Source of the DNA: Mariprofundus erugo
GTDB taxonomy: Bacteria; Pseudomonadota; Zetaproteobacteria; Mariprofundales; Mariprofundaceae
Direction of reading: 5' to 3'
Assembly: GCF_005818865.1 (NCBI RefSeq)
Contig: NZ_VBRY01000009.1
Coordinates: 62,001 to 126,000 of the forward strand
DNA: 64,000 bases
Under the pieces are notes generated by a model. The model saw nothing but the letters and a program-made list of their open reading frames with translations. It made no database searches and was not told where the DNA came from. Below are positions 1 through 8,522 of this stretch, piece after piece. How positions within the stretch are numbered: position 1 is the stretch's first letter; each line of letters starts with the position of its first letter. Made by a program: the position numbers and the translations under genes.

Positions 1-1377
1 CTGCTCGCCAATTTCGCCATCGTTCGCAGTCACACGCACGCAATAGAAGGGGTCGCTGCTCTGGCAGTGCTGATTGATCAGCTCACGAACAGCAGCGGCA
101 TGTTCCTGATTAGCGCAGAAGACAATCGTCTTTTCCTTCTGATTGATCATGCTGAGGAATGTTCTCACGCGATATGCTTCACGCTCTTTGATGACGATGA
201 TGCGGTTGAAGTCCGGCTCTTCGTAGACTTTGCCTTCTTCGACTTCGCCTTCAATGATCATGTCATCCGATGTGTAGATGTAGTCATCGAGCGTGGTCTG
301 AATTCGCTTCACCTTGAACGGAGTCAGATAGCCATCGTTGATGCCCTCTTTGAGCGAATAGACATAGACAGGCTCACCGAAGTACTTGTATGTATCGACG
401 TTATCCCTGCGCTTCGGTGTCGCCGTCAGACCAAGCTGAACTGCTGGCGAGAAGTATTCGAGAATGCCGCGCCAGTTACCTTCGTCGTTGGCACCGCCGC
501 GATGACACTCATCAATGATGATCAGGTCGAAATAGTCAGCAGGGTATTCGCCGAAGTAAGGCGTATTGTCTTTGCCGGACATGAACGTCTGAAAGATCGT
601 GAAGAAGATGCTGCCGTTCGTCGGCACTTTGCCACTCTTCGAGATTGCTTTCGGGCTGATACGCACCAGCGCATCTTCAGGAAATGCATTGAACGCATTG
701 AATGCCTGGTTGGCGAGAATGTTTCTGTCTGCGAGGAACAGAATCCTGGGGCGACGAGCGCCGTCACGCTTCAGGTTCCACCGTGTCTGAAAGAGCTTCC
801 ACGCGATCTGGAATGATATGAACGTTTTGCCTGTGCCAGTAGCGAGTGTCAGCAGGATGCGCTGCTTGTTCTCTGCAATGGAATCGAGTGCTTTGGCGAC
901 TGCGATCTCCTGATAGTAACGAGCGCCTTTCGTGCCGCCGACTGTCTCGAAAGGCACATCATCGAACTTGTCTTTCCAATCATTCTGCTTGCTGAATGTT
1001 TTATGCCACAGCTCATCAGGAGTCGGAAACGAAGCGACTTCGCCCTCTTTGCCTGACTCCATCGAGATTTCATAAATCTCTTTGCCGTTAGTGGCGTAGG
1101 TGAAGTCGATGCGAAGCTTCTCTGCATACTCTTTTGCCTGCCCGACACCTTCACCGACTTCTTTCTCTGCACTCTTCGCTTCAATGACACCGATCTTACG
1201 ATTGCGATAGACGAGGATGTAGTCAGCGATCATCGGCTTCGCACGACGAGAGCCTGACTGAATCTTGCCTGCTGTGATGTGGTATTCACGAAGCACACGC
1301 GAGCCTTCGACGACACCCCAGCCAGCAGCAGTCAGCTTGGGATCAATGAGTTCTGCTCGGGTTTCGGCTTCGTTCAT
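1..1377 (-). CDS. hsdR: Type I restriction enzyme HsdR, N-terminal 459 residues (partial)
   Basis: This frame is open from an ATG at 1377 to the window edge with no stop, so the C-terminal part is missing. The restriction subunit of a type I system cuts DNA after ATP-driven translocation. The N-terminus carries a PD-(D/E)xK nuclease signature (Asp52, then Glu66 and Lys68 in IEAKS). An SF2 motor follows: Walker A ATGTGKT near 179-185, motif II DECH at 289-292 and motif III TATP at 318-321. It starts 7 bases after hsdS stops, in the same direction as hsdM and hsdS, so the three form one operon. Intactness of the remaining C-terminal half cannot be judged here. Confidence 0.95.
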   Translation of the reverse strand, partial: MNEAETRAELIDPKLTAAGWGVVEGSRVLREYHITAGKIQSGSRRAKPMIADYILVYRNRKIGVIEAKSAEKEVGEGVGQAKEYAEKLRIDFTYATNGKEIYEISMESGKEGEVASFPTPDELWHKTFSKQNDWKDKFDDVPFETVGGTKGARYYQEIAVAKALDSIAENKQRILLTLATGTGKTFISFQIAWKLFQTRWNLKRDGARRPRILFLADRNILANQAFNAFNAFPEDALVRISPKAISKSGKVPTNGSIFFTIFQTFMSGKDNTPYFGEYPADYFDLIIIDECHRGGANDEGNWRGILEYFSPAVQLGLTATPKRRDNVDTYKYFGEPVYVYSLKEGINDGYLTPFKVKRIQTTLDDYIYTSDDMIIEGEVEEGKVYEEPDFNRIIVIKEREAYRVRTFLSMINQKEKTIVFCANQEHAAAVRELINQHCQSSDPFYCVRVTANDGEIGEQ

Positions 1378-1384
1378 ATCGATC

Positions 1385-2581
1385 TCAGTTTAATTCGCCG
1401 ATTAAGGCTTTGTTGAGAATGGATTTCTTTAGTTCATCGAGGGCAGCGAGCTTTTGCTCGTATACGTCTGAAATCTTCTGACTCTCTTCTATCAAAGCAT
1501 CTAGTTCTGAAACGATTCTTTTCTGATCTGAGAGTGGCGGAAATGGAAACCTTTGTTTCTCAAAAGTGCCTAGATTTATGTTGTCTTGGGCACTGCCTTT
1601 GCCTTGCGCTTGGAGTTCAGCTTTGAAAAAAGTCAGCAAATACTGAACATAGTGAACGTCAGCCTTTGTGTGATCTGGAACAAATCCAATGACGCTATCT
1701 GGGAAACATGCATCAAAGCCTAAAATGGCTGTCTCAGCTATATTCGCAGCAATCGTGATACACAGCGTTCCTTCAAGCCATAGCTTACTCTGAGAAAGCC
1801 CCACTTCATTGTATGTTTGAGTAAACTCGGTAATTAGATGCGTTGCATTTCTAATGTCACCTGTTTGAATGAAGGGGTATTCACCTCCATAGAGTTTTGG
1901 GTCATTTCTTGGGCGGTGTTTGGATTTCCCTCTACCAAAATCTACAGCAACATCTTTTAATGTGTGATAAGGATAGTGGGTAGTTTTCTTGAAAATCGAA
2001 TTCAAATAGCTCTCAAACACCTCGCGAGCATTCGCAAGATTCTTCTCGGCATTCGCAGTCGCGGTCGCAATCCCTTCAAACGCTTCATCGAGAATCGCCA
2101 CGATGCGGCGCTGTTCTTCGAGGGGAGGGTATGAAAAGTCAATGTCTAGAATGTCTTTTGTTGATACGTTTTGTTGCGCAGCACCATGCCCTCTTGCCGT
2201 CAAATCATCACGAAACTTAGCTGAAAGAAGGAACATCAATAGAAACTGCTGCGTTACATTCTTCTCAGAAGCTAAGCGAATCCTTGCCACTCGTTGATTA
2301 AGAGCTGCTGGAAGGTGATCGTTTTGTACAACACCAATTCGCCCAACATTCCCAGTCAATGATACTAAAATATCATTTTCATGTAGCTCAAACCTTTTAA
2401 GGGAGCCGTCTTCAGGTAACTGGATAAATTTGGGGTCGCTCTTTGAGATATAACCGTCTTGGACATTTCCAATGCGCATCACGAAATGACCTGTCGTTGA
2501 ATAGTCCTTACTCTTGAACGCAAAACCATTCTGAACTTCGATAATATCGGCAAGTTTTTGTGTCTGCCACCCAGCCTTCAT
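1385..2581 (-). CDS. hsdS: Type I restriction-modification specificity subunit HsdS
   Basis: The 398-residue protein has the two-half architecture of HsdS. Each half is a target recognition domain followed by a conserved helical spacer: PPLEEQRRIVAILDEAF in the middle and PPLSDQKRIVSELDALIEE near the C-terminus. The two recognition domains set the bipartite DNA site, and the helices bind two HsdM subunits. It overlaps hsdM by 4 bases (ATGA), which indicates translational coupling. Both recognition domains look more A+T-rich than the flanking hsdM and hsdR, as is usual for the exchangeable part of these systems. Length is normal for the family and I see no frameshift. Confidence 0.95.
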   Translation of the reverse strand: MKAGWQTQKLADIIEVQNGFAFKSKDYSTTGHFVMRIGNVQDGYISKSDPKFIQLPEDGSLKRFELHENDILVSLTGNVGRIGVVQNDHLPAALNQRVARIRLASEKNVTQQFLLMFLLSAKFRDDLTARGHGAAQQNVSTKDILDIDFSYPPLEEQRRIVAILDEAFEGIATATANAEKNLANAREVFESYLNSIFKKTTHYPYHTLKDVAVDFGRGKSKHRPRNDPKLYGGEYPFIQTGDIRNATHLITEFTQTYNEVGLSQSKLWLEGTLCITIAANIAETAILGFDACFPDSVIGFVPDHTKADVHYVQYLLTFFKAELQAQGKGSAQDNINLGTFEKQRFPFPPLSDQKRIVSELDALIEESQKISDVYEQKLAALDELKKSILNKALIGELN

Positions 2582-4032
2582 AGCAGCGCCCGAATCCTTG
2601 CCAACACTTGTGCACTCTCTGCATCCAGTTCAGCAATCTCATCCAGAATCTCTGCTGGCTCACGATGCTCGATCACTTCGTTGCGATTCGGGTTCTTCAC
2701 AGAGAGATCGAACGTGGTCGTATCCACATCAGCAATATCGACAGACCATGAGTTATCGGAGTCCGCTTTCGTTTTCTGTAGCGCAACGAACTCAGCCAGA
2801 TCATTCTCATTCAACGGGTTCGTTTTGCCGAGATTTCGATCCAGATTGAGCTGATAGTACCAGACCTTCTTCGTCGAAGTTCCCTTGTCGAAGAACAGTA
2901 CGACAGTCTTCACGCCTGCACCTGTGAACGTGCCACCGGGCATGTCGAGAATCGTGTGCAGATTGCAGCTCTCAAGCAGATGCTTGCGCAAGCTCACCGA
3001 GGCATTGTCCGAGTTCGACAGGAAGGTGTTCTTGATGACGATGCCTGCCTTGCCGCCAGCCTTTAGAATCTTGATGAAATGCTGCAAGAAGAGAAACGCA
3101 GTTTCGCCCGATTTGATCGGGAAGTTTTGCTGAACCTCGGCGCGCTCTTTGCCGCCGAATGGTGGATTCGCAAGCACTACGTCATAGCGATCCTTTTCCT
3201 GAATGTCGGCGATGTTCTCAGCAAGCGTATTCGTATGAATGATGTTCGGCGCTTCAATGCCATGAAGAATCATGTTCATGATGCCGATGATGTAGGCGAG
3301 CCCCTTCTTCTCTTTGCCATAGAAGGTTCTCTTCTGAAGCGCCTCGACATCCTGAACGGATAGCTCACGACTGTTACGCATGTAGTCGAATGCTTCGACC
3401 AGGAAGCCTGCTGAACCTGCTGCACCATCATAGACACGCTGCCCGATCTCAGGCTGTAGAACTTTGACGATTGTGCGAATCAACGGGCGCGGCGTGTAGT
3501 ATTCACCGCCATTGCGTCCGGCATTGCCCATATTCTTGATCTTGTCTTCGTAGAGATGCGACATCTCGTGCTTCTCTTTCTTCGTGCGGAAGCGAAGCCC
3601 ATCGATGATGTTCAGCACTTCGCGCAGATTGTAGCCACTCTGCACCTTGTTCTTCAGCTCACTGAAGATTTCACCGATCTTGTATTCAATCGTGTCAGGG
3701 CTAGCCGCTTCAATCTTGAATCGCTTCAGATATGGGAACAGTTCGTTATCGACAAACTCTTTCAGATCATCGCCTGTCATTGCTGTGTGATGATCGATTT
3801 TGCCGTCAGCACTCTTCGGCACTGCCCAGACATGCCACTTGTACTGCTCTTCGATGATCGGTGTATATGTTTGCCCTGAGAGTAGAGCTGCGTTCTGCCT
3901 GTCACGCTCAAAGTCTTCGAGATATTTCAGGAACAGAATCCACGATGTCTGCTCGACATAATCAAGCTCACTGCCGCAGCCCGCGTCCTTATGAAGTATG
4001 TCATCTACGTTCTTGAAGGCTTGAATAAACAC
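2578..4032 (-). CDS. hsdM: Type I DNA methyltransferase subunit HsdM
   Basis: This is an N6-adenine methyltransferase of 484 residues that pairs with HsdS to protect host DNA. The N-terminal helical HsdM domain (about 1-140) is followed by the signature GEYYTPR at 176-182. Then come the SAM-binding motif I variant YDGAAGSAGF at 201-210 and the catalytic NPPF at 289-292. The motif I differs from the common DPACGTGGF form but keeps the glycine pattern. It is the first gene of the hsdM-hsdS-hsdR operon and begins about 100 bases after the last small satellite gene. Confidence 0.96.
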   Translation of the reverse strand: MFIQAFKNVDDILHKDAGCGSELDYVEQTSWILFLKYLEDFERDRQNAALLSGQTYTPIIEEQYKWHVWAVPKSADGKIDHHTAMTGDDLKEFVDNELFPYLKRFKIEAASPDTIEYKIGEIFSELKNKVQSGYNLREVLNIIDGLRFRTKKEKHEMSHLYEDKIKNMGNAGRNGGEYYTPRPLIRTIVKVLQPEIGQRVYDGAAGSAGFLVEAFDYMRNSRELSVQDVEALQKRTFYGKEKKGLAYIIGIMNMILHGIEAPNIIHTNTLAENIADIQEKDRYDVVLANPPFGGKERAEVQQNFPIKSGETAFLFLQHFIKILKAGGKAGIVIKNTFLSNSDNASVSLRKHLLESCNLHTILDMPGGTFTGAGVKTVVLFFDKGTSTKKVWYYQLNLDRNLGKTNPLNENDLAEFVALQKTKADSDNSWSVDIADVDTTTFDLSVKNPNRNEVIEHREPAEILDEIAELDAESAQVLARIRALL

Positions 4033-4131
4033 TGGATTCCCTTTCCCTCGAATTATCCACTAAGTATGGCACAACTCTGACATCATGCCAGAATGAGCCT
4101 CGACCTCCTTGCTCTTAGTCGCCCATGAAGA

Positions 4132-4380
4132 TCATTTCAGCATAGCGTTCAACTCTTTCACCTCCTTGATAAGCTGGCGCGCTTCCTCGCGTATTTCCTT
4201 AGCTTCTTTCGTCCATAACCAGCTTGTTACAGGTCGGCCCGTTGATTTACCTCCATGTAGACGACATCGCCCATTTGCCATTGCCGGCTGCCGGCATGGT
4301 TTGCCGGTAGTTCTGGCATGCGCTCCACATGGCTTTAGTCCATTCATTCCACCAACATGGGGTTTACTCGTTTTCTTCAT
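4132..4380 (-). CDS. Small HGGxSTG-motif phage-type protein
   Basis: The 82-residue product contains CGAHARTTGKPCRQPAMANG followed by CRLHGGKSTG, the hallmark of a small family found in prophages and integrated elements. The Cys/His pattern suggests metal binding. A basic, probably helical tail follows (KEAKEIREEARQLIKEVKE). The ATG at 4380 overlaps the end of the upstream gene by 17 bases, matching the overlapping style of this cluster. A longer in-frame extension to 4509 exists but lies inside the upstream gene and was not used. The molecular role is not established; a DNA-packaging-like role is only a guess. Confidence 0.75.
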   Translation of the reverse strand: MKKTSKPHVGGMNGLKPCGAHARTTGKPCRQPAMANGRCRLHGGKSTGRPVTSWLWTKEAKEIREEARQLIKEVKELNAMLK

Positions 4381-4918
4381 TTGCCCTACCCCTATGGTGA
4401 ACATCTCCGACGATCGCCTGGCCTCCGTTTTCAACCTGGATATGCTGATGTTCAACCGTGATCTTCTGCTTACCTTTGCTTCTATGCTTATCAAGGGTAG
4501 CCACGGCATTTGCGTACGCGTTCATCAAACGCGTGGCATGCCTCATATTCATATCGCGCCCTTCGAATGTTTGCTCTGAATGCATGACTCGACATGCACA
4601 TTCCATTGCCATGTTGTGCAGAGCAATCATCTGCGAAAACAGCATCCCTTCCACCTGATCATTCGGGGCAAGTTGCATTAATGTACGCTGAGCTATCTCT
4701 GTCCGATCATGATCTTGTCCATTTACAGCGAACTGAGCTGATGCCTTTGCCACTTGAACAATCATCACCTCTGAGACAACCCTGAAGGGTGATCCAGTCA
4801 TTTTTTCATATCCTTCGTGCATTGCATCATCGCTCTGCTTACAAACTGCATTTTCAGCGGATGATCTTACTGTGAGCCCCTCTGCTTTCTTTGAACGTAT
4901 ATCATTTCTCTTTGCCAT
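4364..4918 (-). CDS. Hypothetical phage-satellite protein, 184 residues
   Basis: I do not know a defined function. The protein is mostly helical in the middle, has a Met- and His-rich segment (about 95-140), and ends with a basic stretch then KQKITVEHQHIQVENGGQA. That tail resembles proteins encoded beside HGGxSTG genes in other mobile elements, which agrees with its neighbour here. A strong Shine-Dalgarno, AAGGAGG, lies about 10 bases before the ATG, making this the best-supported start in the small-gene cluster. Its 3' end overlaps the HGGxSTG gene. Confidence 0.75.
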   Translation of the reverse strand: MAKRNDIRSKKAEGLTVRSSAENAVCKQSDDAMHEGYEKMTGSPFRVVSEVMIVQVAKASAQFAVNGQDHDRTEIAQRTLMQLAPNDQVEGMLFSQMIALHNMAMECACRVMHSEQTFEGRDMNMRHATRLMNAYANAVATLDKHRSKGKQKITVEHQHIQVENGGQAIVGDVHHRGRANEENE

Positions 4919-5210
4919 GAATACTCCGCCTCCTTATTTCATTTAAGAGCTCCAGTGATCTGAACCTGTTGAGGAAATCTTTACTAGATGGGTTCCGGGG
5001 GCCGAAGCCCCCGGCCTTGCGTATCTGCAAGGGTAATGAGAGCCGAATTTTCCGGCTCATATTGCGCGACTTTTTTGCCACGCAAACTCCGCAAGCCCTT
5101 TTGCCACAAGGGCTGCACTGATGGGGCACTTGGTGGTGGTGCTGGTAAAGGTAGTAGTATTGGTTATCGGTAATAGGTATAGAGATAAGGTTTGCTTGAA
5201 TTTGATTCAT
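4902..5210 (-). CDS. Possible 102-residue ORF in the satellite gene chain
   Basis: This frame starts with ATG immediately after the stop of the preceding gene (TGA at 5212-5214) and overlaps the next gene by 17 bases, as its neighbours do. The product is basic with several cysteines (CSPCGKRACGVC) and no family I recognise. Against it, the frame crosses three consecutive perfect hairpins (4995-5058), so the segment may be structured non-coding DNA instead. The longer in-frame extension to 5384 overlaps a better-supported gene and was not used. Confidence 0.3.
   Translation of the reverse strand: MNQIQANLISIPITDNQYYYLYQHHHQVPHQCSPCGKRACGVCVAKKSRNMSRKIRLSLPLQIRKAGGFGPRNPSSKDFLNRFRSLELLNEIRRRSIHGKEK
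4995..5058. repeat. Three tandem perfect hairpins
   Basis: Three inverted repeats follow one another: an 8-bp stem with a 4-base loop at 4995-5014, a 6-bp stem with a 6-base loop abutting it at 5015-5032, and a 6-bp stem (GAGCCG/CGGCTC) with a 7-base loop at 5040-5058. None has a proper T-tract next to it on either strand, so this is not a simple intrinsic terminator. It could be an RNA structure in the satellite transcript, or a replication or recombination site of the element. Confidence 0.7.
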
Positions 5211-5211
5211 A

Positions 5212-5631
5212 TCAGGCCACCCGCTCCAGTAGTCTGTCCACAACTGAGTAATGAAGTATACCTGTCCGCTCTTCTCCTTTTTCATTCGCTGACACAGTCC
5301 GAACCAGCACTTTGAAGATCGCTCCTCTGAATACTTTTGTAGATAGCCGATCTTTCCTCGCCGGTCGCTGATTCCAGTTGGCAATCAGCCAACATTCGAA
5401 GAATTTAGATCGAATGCCTGGCTTCGAGGGGAGACTGCAAGCCATGTATAGCTCGACTCCACAAGAGGTAGAAGGCGGCACAATAACGCCATGAAAATAA
5501 GCCTTTCGCACATTCATGAATTTGCTGTTTACCTCTACCTTGGTGACTTGCCACATATAGTTCCCCGGCTCGATGAGATCTGGCACTCCGTGGCCGACAA
5601 TGAAGTCCCTAGGCTGCTGCTTCCGGCTCAT
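5212..5631 (-). CDS. Hypothetical mobile-element protein, 139 residues
   Basis: The ATG at 5631 overlaps the stop of the upstream 41-residue gene (ATGA), which decides the start; the longer frame to 5871 is a shadow of neighbouring genes. The N-terminal half is probably beta-rich. The C-terminal half, about SKFFECWLIANWNQRPARKD and then KVFRGAIFKVLVRTV, ending in SVVDRLLERV, looks like a hypothetical protein repeatedly found in integrative elements and phage satellites. No catalytic motif is visible and no function is assigned. Confidence 0.65.
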   Translation of the reverse strand: MSRKQQPRDFIVGHGVPDLIEPGNYMWQVTKVEVNSKFMNVRKAYFHGVIVPPSTSCGVELYMACSLPSKPGIRSKFFECWLIANWNQRPARKDRLSTKVFRGAIFKVLVRTVSANEKGEERTGILHYSVVDRLLERVA

Positions 5632-5753
5632 TGCCCCACCTCTCTTGCATAGTGCATCGCTTTGTCTTTCGTCAGGAAGCTGGCGATCAACTGGCCATCT
5701 GCGATAACCAGCCAGCCGCCAAAGCGGTTTGGCAATATCTGTAGGCCGATCAT
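5628..5753 (-). CDS. Very small protein in satellite operon, 41 residues
   Basis: It starts at an ATG overlapping the stop of the upstream gene (ATGA at 5750-5753) and its own stop overlaps the next ATG. This double coupling supports translation despite the small size. The product reads like a short beta-strand/helix unit (FGGWLVIADGQLIASFLTKD followed by KAMHYAREV), reminiscent of small DUF2188-like folds. The family assignment is tentative. Confidence 0.55.
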   Translation of the reverse strand: MIGLQILPNRFGGWLVIADGQLIASFLTKDKAMHYAREVGQ

Positions 5754-6094
5754 TGGAGAAGCTCCCGCGCCAATTCGCGCTGGTCCGCTTCGAGCCAATA
5801 TCTCCGACATCGAGTCGGTGCCCCCTGATAACCGGGCACAGTCTCCCACTTGCGTTGAACAACAATTCCATAATCCGTTTGGATTTCGCTTACTGTCGAA
5901 TGTAGTGATCTGTCATGATGTCGTTGCTGAGCTTCAATGAAGTTCATTGATTCGCCAACCGACAACGCCAAAAGTATTCTGTGCAATTTGCACATTGGCC
6001 TGCCAGTATTGGTAATGAGTTTACGCTGACGTGTGGATTCATGAGTGTCGGTTCCCGCCGGCACTTGTCTTTTCTTCTGACTGGCCATGATCAT
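5750..6094 (-). CDS. Winged-helix-like phage-satellite protein, 114 residues
   Basis: After a basic N-terminus, the segment from about residue 37 onward (LHRILLALSVGESMNFIEAQ, then LHSTVSEIQ, VVQRKWETVPGYQG and RRYWLE) matches the layout of small winged helix-turn-helix proteins encoded next to AlpA regulators and integrases in mobile elements. It overlaps the AlpA-like gene by 4 bases (ATGA) and the next small gene by 4. It is probably a DNA-binding accessory or replication-control protein of the element. Confidence 0.65.
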   Translation of the reverse strand: MIMASQKKRQVPAGTDTHESTRQRKLITNTGRPMCKLHRILLALSVGESMNFIEAQQRHHDRSLHSTVSEIQTDYGIVVQRKWETVPGYQGAPTRCRRYWLEADQRELARELLQ

Positions 6095-6297
6095 GCCACC
6101 TTGCGACGCTCAAGCAGCCAGGCGATCACATCGGCTTCGATCCAGCCTTTTGAGTTCTTGCCCAGTGGGATGCTCTTGGGGAATTCACCTTCTTTTTCGA
6201 GCCTCCATATCTGGGTTCGGCTCAGACCAATACGACGGTGAAGCTCCGGGAATCGGATAATGCGCATGGAGTCGTGCGCTGTTTCGGACTGCTGCAT
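6091..6297 (-). CDS. AlpA-family phage transcriptional regulator
   Basis: The 68-residue product shows the AlpA/MerR-like helix-turn-helix: RFPELHRRIGLSRTQIWRLE, then FPKSIPLGKNSKGWIEADV and IAWLLERR. AlpA of cryptic prophage CP4-57 activates the excision functions of that element, and homologues typically sit beside P4-type integrases as here. It heads the chain of overlapping small genes and may regulate them or the integrase. A GGGG-containing weak Shine-Dalgarno precedes the ATG; an internal ATG 10 codons in is also possible. Confidence 0.88.
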   Translation of the reverse strand: MQQSETAHDSMRIIRFPELHRRIGLSRTQIWRLEKEGEFPKSIPLGKNSKGWIEADVIAWLLERRKVA

Positions 6298-6390
6298 AGT
6301 TGCCCCTTAGCACATGGTTTCGGCGTGTTTCGGCCTTGTGCTGGGGCGAATTATTGGGCTAGTGGAAAGTTAGAACGAACACCAATTCAG

Positions 6391-7233
6391 TTACTTTTCG
6401 TCTGATTTGTGCCGACGAACCTTGATTCCGGACCAATATGGATAGGACATTTTGCGTACGCACCCTCGAACGGTAACCTCATCAAGGTCTTTATCGTTTA
6501 GGACTGCTGTTGCCAATCCACACACTATTGCATGATGCGGTTGATCAAAATAAACCATCATCGCTGAATGCAATTCTCGGATTACTGTTGTGCGAACCTC
6601 ATCTTCATGTCGATATGTACGTTTTTTCCTTTCTGAATACGACTCCAGACCTTCTGCATGCCTAATCATTAATTCGGAGAGAGTGACATTAGCTGGTAAT
6701 AAGTTCTGGCAATAATCCGGAATATCCAATTCACATGGCATAGGACGTGAAAAAGCCTGCTTCTTTTTCCACTCAGTGAAGGCATGATCCTTGTTTAACA
6801 CCTCTAAGTCCTCATCAGTTGGAAAGCCTTCAAAGTTCCAATTCATGCCGCTTAGAAAAGCATAGCCTTCAGCATCTTTTCGGTTAGAAAGAACATCCAT
6901 TTTTTCTGTTTCTGTCAGGAGATGTATCATATTCGCATCAGCCGATTTATCCGAAAGCTTTCCAGATATTAAACGCAGGCTTTTTGCCAACTGTAGAGCC
7001 TCTTTCTTCGATAATGAATCAGAGAAATCGGCCGGGTTTAATTCGACCCAAACTGAGGCACAGCAATAACAATGATATGCCACCTCTTCGTATAGCTCAT
7101 CACTGCAAATTTCTGCAAGCCTTCGCCATGCATCCTTTGCCTCTTCCCTCTGAACGAGAGCAGAAAGAACCTTGTCAGAAGGTGACTCTTTATAGTCATC
7201 AAGCAACGATTTCGGAGGAATGCTCTTCAACAC
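6391..7233 (-). CDS. Unrecognised 280-residue island protein
   Basis: I do not recognise a family. The protein is acidic and apparently all-helical, with several cysteines around 54-62 (YHCYCCASVW) and no transmembrane segment or signal peptide. The probable GTG start at 7233 overlaps the 3' end of the integrase by 7 bases, so it should be translated with it. The DNA is visibly more A+T-rich than the host genes on the right, which supports acquisition by transfer. Position beside the integrase, ahead of AlpA and the restriction genes, is where satellites carry accessory or defence cargo. That role is inference only. Confidence 0.7.
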   Translation of the reverse strand: MLKSIPPKSLLDDYKESPSDKVLSALVQREEAKDAWRRLAEICSDELYEEVAYHCYCCASVWVELNPADFSDSLSKKEALQLAKSLRLISGKLSDKSADANMIHLLTETEKMDVLSNRKDAEGYAFLSGMNWNFEGFPTDEDLEVLNKDHAFTEWKKKQAFSRPMPCELDIPDYCQNLLPANVTLSELMIRHAEGLESYSERKKRTYRHEDEVRTTVIRELHSAMMVYFDQPHHAIVCGLATAVLNDKDLDEVTVRGCVRKMSYPYWSGIKVRRHKSDEK

Positions 7234-8465
7234 ACGCCTCCAGTGCGATTGATCGGTATCACATCCGCCCCATCTTTCAGAGCATCAAGGTAATCGGCCC
7301 ACGCCTGCATCATCTTCTTGCGGTCAGGCAGGTGTTTTGCGCGGTTGTATGATCTGGAGGTGGTGGTTCCAACCAGATGCGCCAGCTGACTTTCAACCAC
7401 ATCGTGCGCCCAGCCCTGTTCATGCAGCAGGGTTGAAGCAGAAGTTCTGAACCCATGAGAGTCCATCACGCCGCTGGAATAGCCCAACGCTCTCAGGCGA
7501 TTGGTCAGCACGTTCTTGCTCATCGGTTTAAACCCGTTTCTCTCATTGGGGAACACATAGGGTGAATATACTGTGACTGACTGGATCTCACGCAGCAGGC
7601 CAACCACCTGATCAGACATAGGTACTAGGTGATCTCTGTTGCGCTTCATATCCTCGGCAGGAATACGGATCAGAGCATCATCAAAATCGATATATTCCCA
7701 TTTCAGGGTGCGCACCTCGATAGGACGCAGAAACACCCTTGGAATGAGTTTCAGAGCCTGTGCGCTGCAATATGAGCCGCCGTCGTTGTTGTCGATAGCC
7801 CGTATGAGCTCGCCAAGTTGTTTCGGGTTGGTAATGGCTGCTCGGTGTTGAACTGGCGGCAACGGAGATAGCACATCAGACAAAGGGAACCCAGCTGCCG
7901 GGTTTGTTCGCGTCAGACGCTTGGCAAGCGCTCTGCCATAGATCCGGTTGATAACTGAGAGGATCGGCGCACATGACTTTGCTTTGCCCTGCTTCTCAAT
8001 ACCAATCATTAGGTCGGTGATATGCCCGGCATCAATAGCATCGATCTGCAGCCCATGGAGTGGCTTCATGAACACATCGATCCAGCGCTTCACCTTCTTG
8101 GAGTTGTCATCTGTCCACCCAGGTTTCTGAGTTTCATACCATTCGAGAGCGATGGTGATGAAGGTGCGTTGTTCATCAGAAGCTGACTCCTGCCTGTTGA
8201 GCTTCCGTTGTTCTGAAGGATTGATCCCCTCAAGCAGCATTTCACGAAATTTCCTGGCCTTGTCTCTTGCATCAGTAATCGACACATCAGGATATAATCC
8301 AAAAGAAAGCTCCTGCTGACGACCATCATAGCGATAGCGGAAGCGCCATAGCTTCGAACCACCACTTTTGATGGTAAGATATAAGTTGTTACCATCACTT
8401 AGCCGGATCTGCTTTTTATCAGCAGGGCAAACGGTTTTCCGGGCTTTGAGTTCAGTAATCGCCAT
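7227..8465 (-). CDS. P4-type tyrosine integrase
   Basis: The 412-residue integrase has the P4/DUF4102 N-terminal arm-binding domain (LSDGNNLYLTIKSGGSKLWR at 22-41), a core-binding domain and a C-terminal catalytic domain. Catalytic residues are present: Arg247 in LRPIE, His337 and Arg340 in HGFR, His363 in LAHL and Tyr373 in SYNRAK. All lie in the usual order, so the enzyme should be active. I use the ATG at 8465 because the extra upstream codons in the open frame do not match the family N-terminus. It is the outermost gene of the element and reads away from groEL. Confidence 0.95.
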   Translation of the reverse strand: MAITELKARKTVCPADKKQIRLSDGNNLYLTIKSGGSKLWRFRYRYDGRQQELSFGLYPDVSITDARDKARKFREMLLEGINPSEQRKLNRQESASDEQRTFITIALEWYETQKPGWTDDNSKKVKRWIDVFMKPLHGLQIDAIDAGHITDLMIGIEKQGKAKSCAPILSVINRIYGRALAKRLTRTNPAAGFPLSDVLSPLPPVQHRAAITNPKQLGELIRAIDNNDGGSYCSAQALKLIPRVFLRPIEVRTLKWEYIDFDDALIRIPAEDMKRNRDHLVPMSDQVVGLLREIQSVTVYSPYVFPNERNGFKPMSKNVLTNRLRALGYSSGVMDSHGFRTSASTLLHEQGWAHDVVESQLAHLVGTTTSRSYNRAKHLPDRKKMMQAWADYLDALKDGADVIPINRTGGVC

Positions 8466-8522
8466 GCGTACCACCACCACTTTGATGGTACGCAATAAGG
8501 AAATAGGCCAAATCCAAACACG

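Noticed and set aside
5211-5384. N-terminal extension of the possible 102-residue island ORF
   Set aside because: It overlaps the better-supported 139-residue gene in another frame; the ATG at 5210 directly after that gene is a more natural start.
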